Positions 52,239 through 62,287 of a stretch of 64,000 nucleotides of DNA are shown here, in pieces. This DNA is from Eublepharis macularius (taxonomy: Eukaryota > Chordata > Lepidosauria > Squamata > Eublepharidae), in the NCBI RefSeq assembly GCF_028583425.1, contig NC_072791.1:13287868-13351867 (forward strand). Reading direction: 5' to 3'. The translations under genes were made by a program, and so were the position numbers. Numbering within the stretch: the first letter of the stretch is position 1; every line of letters starts with the position of its first letter. Under the pieces are notes generated by a model. It was not told where the DNA came from and did not search any database. It worked only from the letters and a program-made list of their open reading frames with translations.

Positions 52239-52297
52239 GCGGCAACCTTTCATAATTTTGGGCAAGATTCTAGATAAATATATGCCCTGGATCCCAA

Positions 52298-52436
52298 GGA
52301 TCTGTTCCATTAACAGTGGCACTTACTCTGGCAGAAGGTGCGTTCTCTTAACACAAGAGATTCTTAACTGAAAAGCCTCTTGTGTCAGGGGAAGATGCCT
52401 TGTGGCAGAAGATGGCACTATTAGTGGAACAGATCC
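52298..52436. repeat. Short palindromic element
   Basis: 'ggatctgttccattaacagt' ... 'ctcttaacacaagag' is mirrored by 'cctcttgtgtca' ... 'ctattagtggaacagatcc'. The arms are about 65 bp with mismatches. Confidence 0.65.
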
Positions 52437-53246
52437 ATGGAATCCATCCAAACTATGGATTTTACAGTGCAGTGAGAGGTACTTGCTTATATGAATGCAA
52501 TGGTTTTCAATATAATGATGTATTCAAGGTACGCTAAATCTTGTTCATGTTGTAATGGCTGTAGTAAAAGTTTTAAACAAGTAAGCTGTTTTGGACTAAT
52601 TCCAGACTGGAAAAGCGAAATGTAGATATTTTAATAAAAAAAGAAATTAAAAAGTGGGATAGAAATATTTTATATATTTCAAATGTCACCTCTCCTTTGT
52701 TCCCCTCAGCAAACCTGCCTTGTAGATCCTGTCTCTCTCTTCTTGACAATGGACTCTTGAGCAAGAGAAAAAGTAAAGTGTGTGTAGAGGGGGAGGGAAT
52801 ACAACTTAAATTTAAGATTAGCCCCAAGCACTTTTCCTCTTCTCCCTTTATTTTCCTCCACACAGGTGAGGCTTTTTTTGTGGAAAAAAGCCAAGCTTCA
52901 CTTTCTCACATCAACTAGTTGCACCTGTTCTTCTGCTTTTGCAGATACCATGTATGGGTGTCGGTGTATTCACTGTAGAAGAGTTCTTCCCCCCCCCTTT
53001 TTTTTTTGAGTCTTTGCCACTGTGGGTGAATCATCAGTCAGTTTCTGTTACATGTGAGATGCCATGCAATTTAAAGATCCCTTTGTTTCGATCTTGCAAC
53101 TTGTTTCTCCTTAGGGTTAACTGGCCTGAATGTGGTTTACTATGTAGATGAGAAGATTACAACACTGGGAAGGTAGTTCAGTTCAGCGGTACTGAACACA
53201 TGCTTTGCTCTAAGTTGATTAGGGCTCTCAGCATCAAGGGGAAGTA
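52437..53246. other. Unassigned intron sequence
   Basis: No gene or repeat was recognised. A T/C-rich run lies at about 52988-53009. Confidence 0.4.
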
Positions 53247-53327
53247 GAGTTCCCCTGGAATTACGATTGATCTCCAGACTGCAGAGATCAGCATCTAGAG
53301 GAAATGGTAACTTTACAGGGTAAGCAC

Positions 53328-54070
53328 TAGACATGGGCATGAACCACATTATGAACCAAAAAACCCCATGAACCGCCTGATCATCTGTTCGCGATCCAGC
53401 AGTTTGTGAGGGTCCATGGCCAACGAATCAGTGTTTGTTGGAAGCCCAGTTCATTGCGTTCACCCTTGGTTCGTGAAGCCAGACAGTCAGGCACCATCAA
53501 TCAGTTCCCTTGGAAACAGAGCTGGGGGAATGCATGAACTCTGTTTGCACTCCTTCTGTTGCTCTGGAAACCCAAATCGATGCCCAGCTTACCTTGATCG
53601 GCAGGTCTTCCTTCCAAACATGGAGCTGCAAATTGGTTACAATTGGTTACATGGGAGAAGACACCCAGGGGGAGGGAGGGGGAAGGGGGGTGTTCTGTAG
53701 CCATGGACACGCCAATCTCATCCTTGCAAACCCTGATAGGCAGTTCTGACGGCCAACCCCCTGTACACTGGGCCAATATCAACTGGTGGCTCTAATTGTA
53801 TCGAGTGGATTGAAGAGGGTATAACTCCAAGATCCCTATTGCAATGTTGACCAAACTTGGATGCTGGCTGGAGGAGAGCCTGCTAAACACTGCCTGTGAA
53901 TATGGGCTCTCTAAGTGCAATGGGAGCCGTTCTGATGCCCACGAACAACGAACTGCGAACCGGTTCGGTAACGGGAAATGTTCATTACGGTTCATTTGTT
54001 CGGGTTCGTTGGTGGCACCAAACCATGAACTGCAGGTTCGTTAATTTTTTTTGGTTCGTGCCCATGTCTA
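53328..54070. mobile_element. hAT-like element, TAGACATGGGC family
   Basis: This 743-bp element starts TAGACATGGGCATGAACC and ends GGTTCGTGCCCATGTCTA. The flanks GTAAGCAC (53320-53327) and GTGAGCAC (54071-54078) give a 7/8 duplication. 'GAACC/GGTTCG' motifs recur throughout. It sits next to a TAGGGTTGCCA-family fragment (about 53247-53319). Confidence 0.87.
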
Positions 54071-54084
54071 GTGAGCACTATGAA

Positions 54085-54310
54085 GAACCAGTGTGGTTGG
54101 GGTGTGGTTAGGATCTGGGAGGCCCAGGTTTGAATCCCCACTGTGTCATGTAAGATCACTGGGTGACCTTCACACTCTCAGCCTAACCTACCTCTCAGGG
54201 TTGTTGTGAGGAAAAATGGTAAAGAGGAGAAAGGCATAAGCTGTTTTGGGTTCCCATTGGGGAGAAAGGGAGGATATAAATGACATAAATAAAGAAATAA
54301 AATAAATATA
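54085..54310 (+). repeat. CORE-SINE
   Basis: 'gaaccagtgtggttggggtg', 'ggtttgaatccccactgtgt', 'gggtgaccttcacactctca', 'ctctcagggttgttgtgagg', 'ccattggggagaaagggagg' and an AAATA tail. Confidence 0.78.
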
Positions 54311-54441
54311 CCATAGAGTCCAGGATAAATTAGTCCTAGAATGGATGTGGAGGGTGGCTGCTCTAAGACTTTGATTTCTGCTATACCAAAGAGCGGGGTC
54401 CCCCCACCTATTCCAGCCTGTGGGCACCTTTGGAATTCTGG

Positions 54442-54522
54442 CACAAAATGGCTGCTGCCAGGAGGCCAACCACAAAGATGGCTGCCGCGGGAGACAGTAC
54501 CAATCACAAAATGGCTGCTGCC
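54442..54522 (+). repeat. Three spaced 'cacaaaatggctgc' motifs
   Basis: CACAAA(A/G)ATGGCTGC(C/T)GC-type units begin at 54442, 54471 and 54505. AA(A/G)ATGGCTGC resembles the YY1 consensus. The unit is probably part of an old repeat. Confidence 0.5.
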
Positions 54523-54599
54523 CCTAGAAATGGCCAGCCTACAAAATTTCAGGGTATGAAGTTATGCATAACTAATAGTAACTCTTCAACATTTCAGGC

Positions 54600-54822
54600 A
54601 TGGAAACCACAGAGTTTCGAGAAATGAGGAACCTCAGCAAGTTATAATACCATATATTTCACCCTCTGAATCTGGGTTACAGAGATTAGTTCCCCTGGAG
54701 GAAATGGCAGCCTCGGTCTTCATGGCATTGTAACCTACTGAGGACCCTCTCCATCCCAAACCCTATCCTACCAAGGATCAATCCACAAATCTCCAGGAAT
54801 CTCCCAACCCAAAGCTGGCAAC
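54600..54822. mobile_element. TAGGGTTGCCA-family MITE, diverged
   Basis: 'gttataataccatatatttc', 'ttagttcccctggaggaaat' and 'gctggcaaccttacac' identify it. The left end is eroded. Confidence 0.6.
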
Positions 54823-55314
54823 CTTACACATAACTGTATCTGTTAGGTACATGCAAAATGAAGACAGATATTGCCTGATGCGGGTGTCTTAGTTTGCTTA
54901 ATATGCATACTTATTTTTTAATTTTTAATTATATTTTTATTTATACGTTTAAAAATGTTAATTTTAAGAGGCATCTTGTTAATAATAGCTTCACCCTGAA
55001 ATGCTGAAGAGCTACTTTCAAAGTTCTTCATACCTTCACCTCCTAACATTCTGTCTTGATTTCTGGTTGTGTCAGAATTCCAGAGGCACCTGCAGGATCA
55101 AAAAGGTTGGGGTCCTTGGCTTTAGAAGAAATTCTGCCCTACCCTGGACAGGCAATTGGACAATAAGGACTCATCCACCCCTCCCCCAGAAATTGCTTCT
55201 CCTAGAGTTACCAGAAGCTCCAGGAGCCAGAGCAGGGTTTTGTGTGTGCGTGTGTGTGTGTGTGAGAGAGAGAGAGGGGGGGGGGCAGCAGTGTATTACC
55301 CTGCAAAACATGTG
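54823..55314. other. Unassigned intron sequence with (GT)n(GA)n
   Basis: No gene was found. A compound GT/GA microsatellite followed by a G run lies at about 55240-55285. Confidence 0.4.
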
Positions 55315-55640
55315 CACTTTCATGCTCCCCCATAGTGCTGGAAAAGAACATCATTTTTCAGGGCGACGGGGGAGCCTCAGGGTACTATGAAACCCCAGTT
55401 CAGTAAAAATCTCCTCCAAGTGGTAGATTTTTACTGAACTGGGCTTTGGCACGCCCTGTGGCTCCTTCATTGCACTGGTAAATGACGTTATTTTCTGGTG
55501 CAATGGAGGAACTGCAGGGTGCACTAAAGCCCAGTTCAGTAAAAAATCTCCTCCAAATGGGCATTATTGAGCTAGACGAAAGAGCGACCCACAGCTCCCC
55601 CATTGTGCTGGAAATCGAGCTCTTTATTATTATTGTTATT
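55315..55640. repeat. Alternating inverted repeats ('cccagttcagtaaaaatctcc')
   Basis: The motif 'ccccagttcagtaaaaatct' (about 55391), its inverse 'gatttttactgaactggg' (about 55426) and again 'cccagttcagtaaaaaatct' (about 55529) alternate. Their partner sequence 'gtgcaatggaggaactgcag' or 'tggctccttcattgcactgg' alternates as well. Confidence 0.65.
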
Positions 55641-55779
55641 TACCAAAACGGAGCATGTGTGAGGGAGGCTGAATGCTGCACCTTCCTTCTTTAGGTGTAT
55701 TTCATTGTTTTACTGGATTTTTATCCACTGAAAGGGAGTCAGGCTGGGAAGCAGGCAAAATGCCTTTGATTGTCCGATG

Positions 55780-55925
55780 CTGGGGAAGAGTCAGAAAGTG
55801 AGGGCTGTTGTCAACAGGCCCTATTTGTGGGCTTCCCTTTGGCACCTGACTGGCCTCTGTTGGAAACAGGAAGCTGGGCTAGACGGACCATTGCTCTGAG
55901 TAGCAGGGCTACTCATATGTTCTTT
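55780..55925 (+). repeat. L3/CR1-like LINE 3' end
   Basis: 'ctgggctagacggaccattg', 'ctctgagtagcagggctact' and 'tcatatgttct' are the terminal landmarks. Confidence 0.6.
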
Positions 55926-55948
55926 TAAAAGTGTTGAAGTGTAGCTTG

Positions 55949-56169
55949 CTGACCTTACAATGAGTTTCTAAAAGACACAGATTAGATGCACTAAGGGCAG
56001 TACTAGACATAGTACGAGGCATTCATATGTTTACCTCTAAAGCATGTCGATTTTTGAACCAAACACTCGTAGGTGAGGGAAGCTAAGCTCTGTTCCTTTT
56101 TACCCTGTAGCTTGCTACAGCCCTTAGTGCATCTAATCTGTGTCTTTTAGAAACTCATTGTAAGGTCAG
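55949..56169. repeat. Perfect 50-bp inverted repeat
   Basis: 55949-55998 and 56120-56169 are exact reverse complements (ctgaccttacaatgagtttc ... and ... gaaactcattgtaaggtcag), separated by 121 bp. This is probably a foldback DNA element. No target duplication was identified. Confidence 0.85.
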
Positions 56170-56690
56170 GGTGAGAATTAACTTTTCTTCAAAAGCAGAA
56201 GAAAGAGAAGCATACTTTATGAGGTAAAAGCTTTAGGATATTATGTATTACTGTAATCTTCCCCAGACATCTAGGGTGTGTTCATATTTGAGCGCATAAT
56301 ACTGGTTTAAATGACTTTACAGAAACTCGGCATCAGTAAATATTACTACAACCTATTTTCTGTGGTTTTTAAAAAAATTTAAAGGAGTATACTTCAGTTT
56401 ATGACTCCCTCGTTTCCAAAAAGCACCCACATTCTGTGGCTTATGTAAAAGGAAGGAGGGACCGAGCCCCCATGGGTCAAAAGATGCAGTTTTGTATTTA
56501 TGGCAACATGATGATCTCATGCACAACAGTGAGGCAACTAATTTTTTTAAAACCTCTGCATGCTCCTGGTTCAAAGCTGCACTATGTCCTGGTTAGGACT
56601 ACAAATTGTAAGTCTGAAGACGGTAAGGGAGATAAGTGGGAGGGTTGCAGGTGGGGACATAGGGGGAACGTATGATGTCACAACATCACT
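56170..56690. other. Unassigned intron sequence
   Basis: No gene or repeat was recognised. Confidence 0.4.
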
Positions 56691-56779
56691 TCCAGTTGCA
56701 ATTGGGAAGTGACAGCGGTGGCTCTAGGAATCCTTGCAACTACCATAGAATTTCCTGAATTGACCTACAACAGGCCGCT

Positions 56780-57464
56780 ACAACACAAGGGAACCCTTCT
56801 CCACCCGGCAGTGGCCTGATCCTGGCTGTTTGGGGCCCGATCCTTGCTGTTTCATGCCCTAATTGGGCCAAAAGGGCCCCAAATGACCAAAACAGGCTCG
56901 AATTGGTCTGGAATGGGCTGCTGCCAAGTGGGGGAACCCTCCCCCACCTGGCAGTAGCCAGATTCTGGCTGTTTCAGGCCTGATCCTGGCTGTTTTGGGC
57001 CCATACTGGGCCAAAATTGGCCCCAAGTGACTTGGATAGGGCCCAAATCAGCCTGGAATGGGCTGCTGCTGCATGGGGGAAACCTCCCCTGTATGGCAGC
57101 AGCCCTATCCTGGCTGTTTTGAACCGAATTGGGTTGAAATGGGCCTGAACGGCCGAAATGGGCCTGAAACAGCCCAGATCAGGCCTGAACGGGCCACTGC
57201 CACACGAGTGAACCCTCCCCTGCCTGGCAGCAGCCCAATTCTGGGCCCGAAATGCCCCCAAAATGGCCAAAAAGGGCCCAAAATGGCCAGGATCAGGCCC
57301 GAATTGGCCTGGAATGGGCCTCTGCCATACGGGGGAACCCTCCCCCATCCAGCAGCAGCTCAATCCTGGTTGTTTTGGGCCCAAATACCCACCGATCATG
57401 TGGGTATTTTTAAGACGTGCCAGAACACCATTCTCCTGTGTTCCAGCTGAAAAAAATCCCTGGT
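56780..57464. repeat. Minisatellite (~120-145 bp unit, five copies) inside a hAT-like MITE
   Basis: The motif 'g(g)ggaa(a)ccctcccc' recurs near 56792, 56935, 57076, 57211 and 57333. Each is followed by 'gcagcagcc...tcctggctgttt', 'gggcc' and 'aaatggcc' blocks. The array ends with 'tgtgttccagctgaaaaaaatccctg', a recognisable right end of the CAGGG...CCCTG hAT family. Confidence 0.7.
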
Positions 57465-57529
57465 TGCAAGTTAAGACATGGGGGAACGGGGAACATCCCT
57501 GTGAGGGATGTGCCCCGTTGCCTATCAAT

Positions 57530-57900
57530 CGCTGGCAATTGGTGAGAGGTGGCACCCCCCCCAGGAGATTGCCATCCACCAGCAGGCTTTCTGGGAAAGC
57601 ATGCGCTGTGCGCGCTCCTGGTGGGGCATGATGACATCAGTTTCTCAAGTGACTTTATCATATCGGCCACAGGTGTGCTCCTGCACTTCACTCGGGCCAA
57701 TTTTGGCCCCAAATGGGCTGAATTTTCCCAGGTAAAGTGCGAGAGCATGCCCATGGCTGGCATGATGACGTCACTTCATAGAAGTGACGTCATCATGCAA
57801 ATGCCGGAAGTGTGCACATGTGAAAACAACCATGCGTGAGGCCCAAGGTAATTACCAGCCCCTTCTCCCACCGGGAGGGTATAGGATGCTGGCAATTCTA
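57530..57900. mobile_element. MITE with 'gaagtgacgtcatcatg' palindrome
   Basis: 'gatgacgtcacttcatagaa' plus 'gtgacgtcatcatgc' form a palindrome. 'cagtttctcaagtgacttta' and 'gggccaattttggccccaa' recur in 6677-7077 and 43868-44186. Ends are approximate. Confidence 0.5.
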
Positions 57901-58239
57901 GGAAAGGCAGTTGAAAACTGTTTAGTCATTCCTTCAGAGACCCCTGTTTCAGAATTTTTCAGCTTTCCCAAACATTATCTCTAGTGTGAGGTTTATGTTT
58001 ACATTTAGCAACCATTACTTAAAATAAAGAAATAACAGGGAGCTTTTTATAGTTCGCATGTGATGGTGTGACTTGAACTTCAAGAGATCTTGCCAGAATG
58101 GCTATAAAAGGAAAGATAAACAAAAGCTCTCCTCAAATACTGACCTACATTTTGCCAAGGAAGGGAGAAAAACAATGAACAAAGCTTCTGTAAAGCCCTG
58201 AAGAAAGAAATATTTCTTTAAAGAAGATAAAATTTCTTT
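57901..58239. other. Unassigned intron sequence
   Basis: No gene was found. A local tandem of 'tttctttaaagaagat' lies at about 58211-58243. Confidence 0.4.
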
Positions 58240-58413
58240 AAAGAAGACCTTCCGCCACCCATGCAGGACAATGCTGTATTTTAATATTTTATACCCTCCA
58301 ATTTTAATTGTTTTGATATGATGTTTTAATGTTTTTATAATGTTTTTACTGTTTTAAGCTGTTGTTAAACCGCCCTGAGCCCGTCTGATGGGGAGGGCGG
58401 TCTAGAAATGTGA

Positions 58414-58445
<32 letters not shown>
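58240..58445 (+). repeat. LINE 3' end (L2-like)
   Basis: 'aaaccgccctgagcccgtct', 'gatggggagggcggtctaga' and 'aatgtgattaaataaata' with about seven TAAA units. The same tail is inverted at 39930-40010. Confidence 0.7.
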
Positions 58446-58446
<1 letters not shown>

Positions 58447-58610
58447 GGAGAGAGGCATGCAATAGTTTGTGGTGAGTGGAGGGAGCAATGTTACTGCTGG
58501 GGATCTACCAAGGCACACTGCCTGGCAGAGCGGCGCTTGCCAACCACAGACACTTGGCCCATCAGTTCCTTCTATGAAACGGGAGATTGCTCCAGAGGTC
58601 CTTGGAAGAT

Positions 58611-58930
58611 AGGGTTACTAACTCTGGGTTGGGAAATTCCTGGAGATTTGAAGGTGTGGGGTATAAGGCCATAGAGCCTACTCTATTAGGATTGCCAGGC
58701 CATGCCTGGCAACCATCAGAAGGGTTGGGTGCAGGGACATGGGGGCCCATAGAGTTTCTGGTGATTCCTAGAGCTACCCTATATCACAAGTTTTCCCCAG
58801 AAGTGATGTAGCAGTGCAGATGACATCTTCTTTGTCTCCCCCCCACCCCTATTTTTCTCCCACCGATGCTGGCAGGCAACAAGCGTTGCTGAGAGAGGCC
58901 TCCTGCCATAGCAAGTTGCTGGAAGCCCTA
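58611..58930. mobile_element. Two abutting MITE fragments
   Basis: 58611-58685 is the left part of a TAGGGTTGCCA-family MITE ('gggttgggaaattcctggag'). 58686-58930 begins 'attaggattgccaggccatg' and has 'tagagtttctggtgattcct' with 'gaagtgatgtagcagtgcag' of the 'gtgatgtca' type. Confidence 0.5.
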
Positions 58931-59275
58931 TAACTTCCAACCTCCTGATATACCTTGTCAGGACAAAAGTGGGATTTGAAAACCATGTATGCCTCTTTTG
59001 AGTTTCTTTGGATAAAAATGGATAGACAGACACTTCAAGGCTTCTTGTATGTTCTCCCGTTTCTTGACTGCAGCAGTCCTGGAGAAAGAGGAGCAACAAA
59101 TCTCTCTGTCCCTTTTTAGCTCTTCTGGCACCAATTCTGTGTGTGTGTTGGTGGGGGAATGTATGGAGAGAAAGAGATGAAAAGTTGGCACTGATGTACT
59201 TAGCAGTGGTGATGAATATCATTGGAGCCAATGTTGCCCAGTTCCCTGCCCCCCCACCCAGAAGCGTACGTGAGC

Positions 59276-59530
59276 TAGGGCTGCCAGGACCCCTGGTGGG
59301 GTGGGGGATTCCCCACTTGCATCGTCTGCCCCCTGCCACCCCTCTCCTGACAGGTGGAGGAACAAGCCTCCCAGTGTGCTTTTGGTGCAGCGACGTCAGT
59401 TCACGCTGGGGCAATTTGGAACCTTTACTCCTGGAAGTGACATCATTGAGCAGCGCCGGGAGCAAGGACAGAAGAAAGATAAGTGCCACCCTCTCTTCCA
59501 CTGGCAGGGTAAGGGGGCTTGGCAACCCTA
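59276..59530. mobile_element. hAT-like MITE, TAGGG(C/T)TGCCAGG with 'gtgacatcattg'
   Basis: This 255-bp element starts TAGGGCTGCCAGGACCCC and ends GCTTGGCAACCCTA. The flanks ACGTGAGC (59268-59275) and ACATGAGC (59531-59538) differ only by a CpG-type transition. It shows that the 'gtgatgtca' MITEs share termini with the TAGGGTTGCCA family. Confidence 0.85.
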
Positions 59531-59863
59531 ACATGAGCCACGGTGCAGTGCCAGGATGGGGCTGGTGGGTGCATCACCCCAGCTATGAATGTTTGGAAAA
59601 CCAGCCCTATGAAGTTGTAACTTGAAAACTTACCTTGCAAGAATGAAAAGAAGGAAATTCTGGTTAAAAACCAACATCTGCAGCAGCTGGTTCTCCTCCC
59701 TTCTCTAAAGCAAGAATGCTTCATACTGCGCACAGCTCCTTGACCTGCGTGGCCTTGCCTTACTGAGGTTTCCCCTTTGTAAGAGTCCATTTTTCAAGAC
59801 CATCATCTCCTTTACGTCATCCTAGGGGAAAATAATCTCTCCCCTTATAGTTAGGGGGCCAGT

Positions 59864-60145
59864 TTGAGAGCCAGTTTGGTGTGAGAGCCAGTTTGGTGTA
59901 GTGGTTAAGAGCAGCAGGACTAATCTGGAGAGCCGGGTGTGATTCCCCACTCCTCCACTTGAAGCCAGCTGGGTGACCTTGGGCTAGTCACAGCTCTCTG
60001 GAGCTCTCTCAGCCCCACCCATCTCACAGGGTGTTTTGTTGTGGGGATAATAATGACATACTTTGTAAACCACTCTAAGTGGGCATTAAGTTTTCCTGAA
60101 GGGCGGTATATAAATCAAATGTTATTGTTATTGTTTACATGGCAG
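59864..60145 (+). repeat. CORE-SINE, full length
   Basis: The head GAGAGCCAGTTTGGTG is duplicated in tandem, then come 'gttaagagcagcaggactaa', 'gtgtgattccccactcctcc', 'gggtgaccttgggctagtca' and 'cctgaagggcggtatataaa', then a TTATTG tail. It lies about 770 bp before exon 2. Confidence 0.88.
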
Positions 60146-60918
60146 GATGCTTATTGGTTTAAGATAAATACTTCTGAATTTTAAGTTAACTGGTTTTATC
60201 CAGCTTTTGAGATTATAACACTAACAATTAATAGATGCTCAAATATACAGCGGGATTAGTTTGGTTTGGCAAGAAGGCAATAGAAGTTGCTGCTGCTTAT
60301 GAAGAAATCACTAACTTTTCATTTCTTTTTAACCTCTTTCTTTTATGTTTTCCATTGCGTTCTTCAGTATTGGTTGACAAAAGATAATTATGCTGTGTTA
60401 AAATATAGCAAGAGATTCAGAAACATAGCAGAATATCTCATTCGAGTCAAAAAATCATAGGTGGGGGATCAAAATTTGTGGAATTTTGTGTGGCTTTAAT
60501 TTGTGCAGTCATTTTATCAGCTATTCAAATGCCCCATATCATACCGAAGCCTCACCTGGTTACCTCACCTGCAATGAGGACAACTAGCTACATCCCTGCA
60601 ATGGTGGTTTCAGGGTGTTTACGGGGAAGTAATAGAAGGGTCATTATGAACCCTCCATTTCAAGTACCCTATTATATTTTTGGAGACTGGGTTTCTGCTG
60701 TTGGAAGGTTCCCAATTTAATTCATCGGTCATTTGCACTTGGAGGAATGATAGAACATGGTAATAGGAAATGGACACTTGGAGACTGGAAGTTTAATTCT
60801 GTCTTCTCGCTGTGTTCTCTACCCGGTAGGGTAATACATAAATGATGACATCTGAGCAATTCCCAGAGTCTTAATTCATTCTGATGATCTTTCCTCCCCA
60901 ATTTCCCATCTCTTACAG
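60146..60918 (+). other. PRKCH: End of PRKCH intron 1, repeat-poor
   Basis: I recognise no transposable element. The last ~35 nt are pyrimidine-rich ('atctttcctccccaatttcc', 'catctcttacag'), a strong acceptor, with a plausible branch region near 'cattctgatg'. Confidence 0.5.
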
Positions 60919-60982
60919 GTCGACCTGGAGCCAGAAGGAAAAGTGTTTGTAGCAATAACTCTCTCGGGCAGCTTCACTGAAG
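60919..60982 (+). CDS. PRKCH: PRKCH coding exon 2 (residues 121-141)
   Basis: This 64-nt exon sits between TCTTACAG and GGTAAG. It encodes VDLEPEGKVFVAITLSGSFT plus E and ends with one extra G (phase 1). It continues exon 1 without a frame change (SFEGW|VDLEPEGK), exactly as in vertebrate PKC eta (human VDLEPEGKVFVVITLTGSFTEA). It supplies the last strand of the C2 domain. The next residue is expected to be Ala, completed from exon 3, followed by the pseudosubstrate region, all beyond the window. The exon is so short that it would be missed by ORF length alone. Identity is very secure because both splice sites and phase agree. Confidence 0.96.
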
Positions 60983-61202
60983 GTAAGAAGAATGCATTTT
61001 TTTGCTCTCCCTTTCCTTCTTTTGAGCATGCCCTCATATCATCATGACACTAGACAGGGCTGGCACCGGGGGTTGGCATCATCGGGCAGCTGCTGGGACC
61101 CTGAATGCCAGGACACTCGACGGCCAATGGCAAGAAACAGCTTGTGCAGGGAGTACCTAGGTTGGAAAGCTGAAACCGCTTCTCCATGTGTTCTGTGGTC
61201 CT

Positions 61203-62078
61203 GGGTCGAATCCACATTACTCATTCTAAGTCGCATGTTCCCCGCATTCCCCACGCAATCCCAAGTGCCGGTCACATTACCTCATTAAACAGACGCATTT
61301 CATTCGCATTTCTCCCGAATATGTGGTCACAGGTTTTCAACGGGAGTTTCACGGTGGCCGTGAATGGGCCAATGCGCAATTTACGCAGTTTTTTTAAAAA
61401 ACCACCCCCCTTCCTGTCTCTCCAGCCGTTCCGAGAGTTCCTATTGGCTGATTCAACTTGCAAGTGCTCCATAGTCTGCAAAAGACTGTTTTTGACTCCA
61501 TAGCATTGGATTTATTGATTGTGCTGTTTCTGAATCAAATCTGGTAGTTTGAAAAATCATTTTGGGGTGAATCCATCCTCAGAACGGACTCGCGAAACTT
61601 CCTTTTTAACTGTTTTTTTATTTTTTTTATTTTATATTACTGTAATATCGAAATTACGAAATATCGAAATAATGACACTCCAAGGAAGTGAAACTTCAGT
61701 AAAATTCAGGCACTGAACTGTCCTGCATAGGAAATGCCCACGAAAGCTTCCCACATGCTTCCAAATTTCCAAAAAAGAAACGGGAGAGAGCCATCAGTGC
61801 TGTCAGTGGGGGAAAGAGAGGCATCATTATCTTCAATGATGTTTCTTTATAAGGCAAGATCGGAATAACGGAAAAGTGCACTAAAATTTTTTTTAAAATG
61901 GGCGGGAAAAAAGTCCCGCCCAAAAAAGCGGTTTTCGAGCGGCCGTGTAACCGTAGGGTCGCGCGAGAAAGACGGATTAGAAGCAGGAATGTGAACGAAG
62001 AGGAAAAAATCGCGGATTGGAGGCAAACGGAAGATATCCGATAAACATGCGGGTAATGGGTGAATGTGGATTCAACCC
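61203..62078. mobile_element. 876-bp inverted-repeat element (GGGTCGAATCCACATT ends)
   Basis: The left end is GGGTCGAATCCACATTAC and the right end AATGTGGATTCAACCC. A 7-bp direct repeat TGGTCCT flanks it (61196-61202 and 62079-62085). The interior has CpG-containing motifs and A/T-rich stretches but no transposase-like frame. The termini recall the 'gattccgcacac' MITE at 9123-9254. The superfamily is not determined. Confidence 0.8.
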
Positions 62079-62287
62079 TGGTCCTAGTGAGGTACCGTAC
62101 CTCTGGGTCTGAGGAGAAACCACAACTCTTGTGCAATATAGGAGGCTCTCATGATTGAACACAACGTAATAATTGAAAAGATTCCGGTAGTTTTAGCACC
62201 ATATCTGAGTGGAGATGGAAGAGGCTTGAATGAGAGCAAAAGTCTCTCTTTTCTTTTAAAGAAAAAAAAAATAGAACGAGTAGCTAG

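Larger units (their letters stand above)
12552..60918 (+). other. PRKCH: PRKCH intron 1 (about 48.4 kb)
   Basis: The intron is bounded by donor G|GTGAGT at 12551/12552 and acceptor TCTTACAG|GTC at 60918/60919. Exon 1 ends in phase 0 and exon 2 continues FEGW|VDLEPEGK exactly as in the vertebrate protein. I found no other host exon inside it. Much of it is transposable-element sequence, listed separately. Confidence 0.9.

Noticed and set aside
56974-57631. A 201-codon minus-strand open frame and overlapping plus-strand frames
   Set aside because: They run through a GC-rich minisatellite. The translation simply repeats with the array and resembles no known protein.
58779-59534. A 251-codon minus-strand open frame, the longest in the window
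   Set aside because: It crosses a MITE (59276-59530) and unrelated flank. There is no domain, no splice context and no consistent composition.
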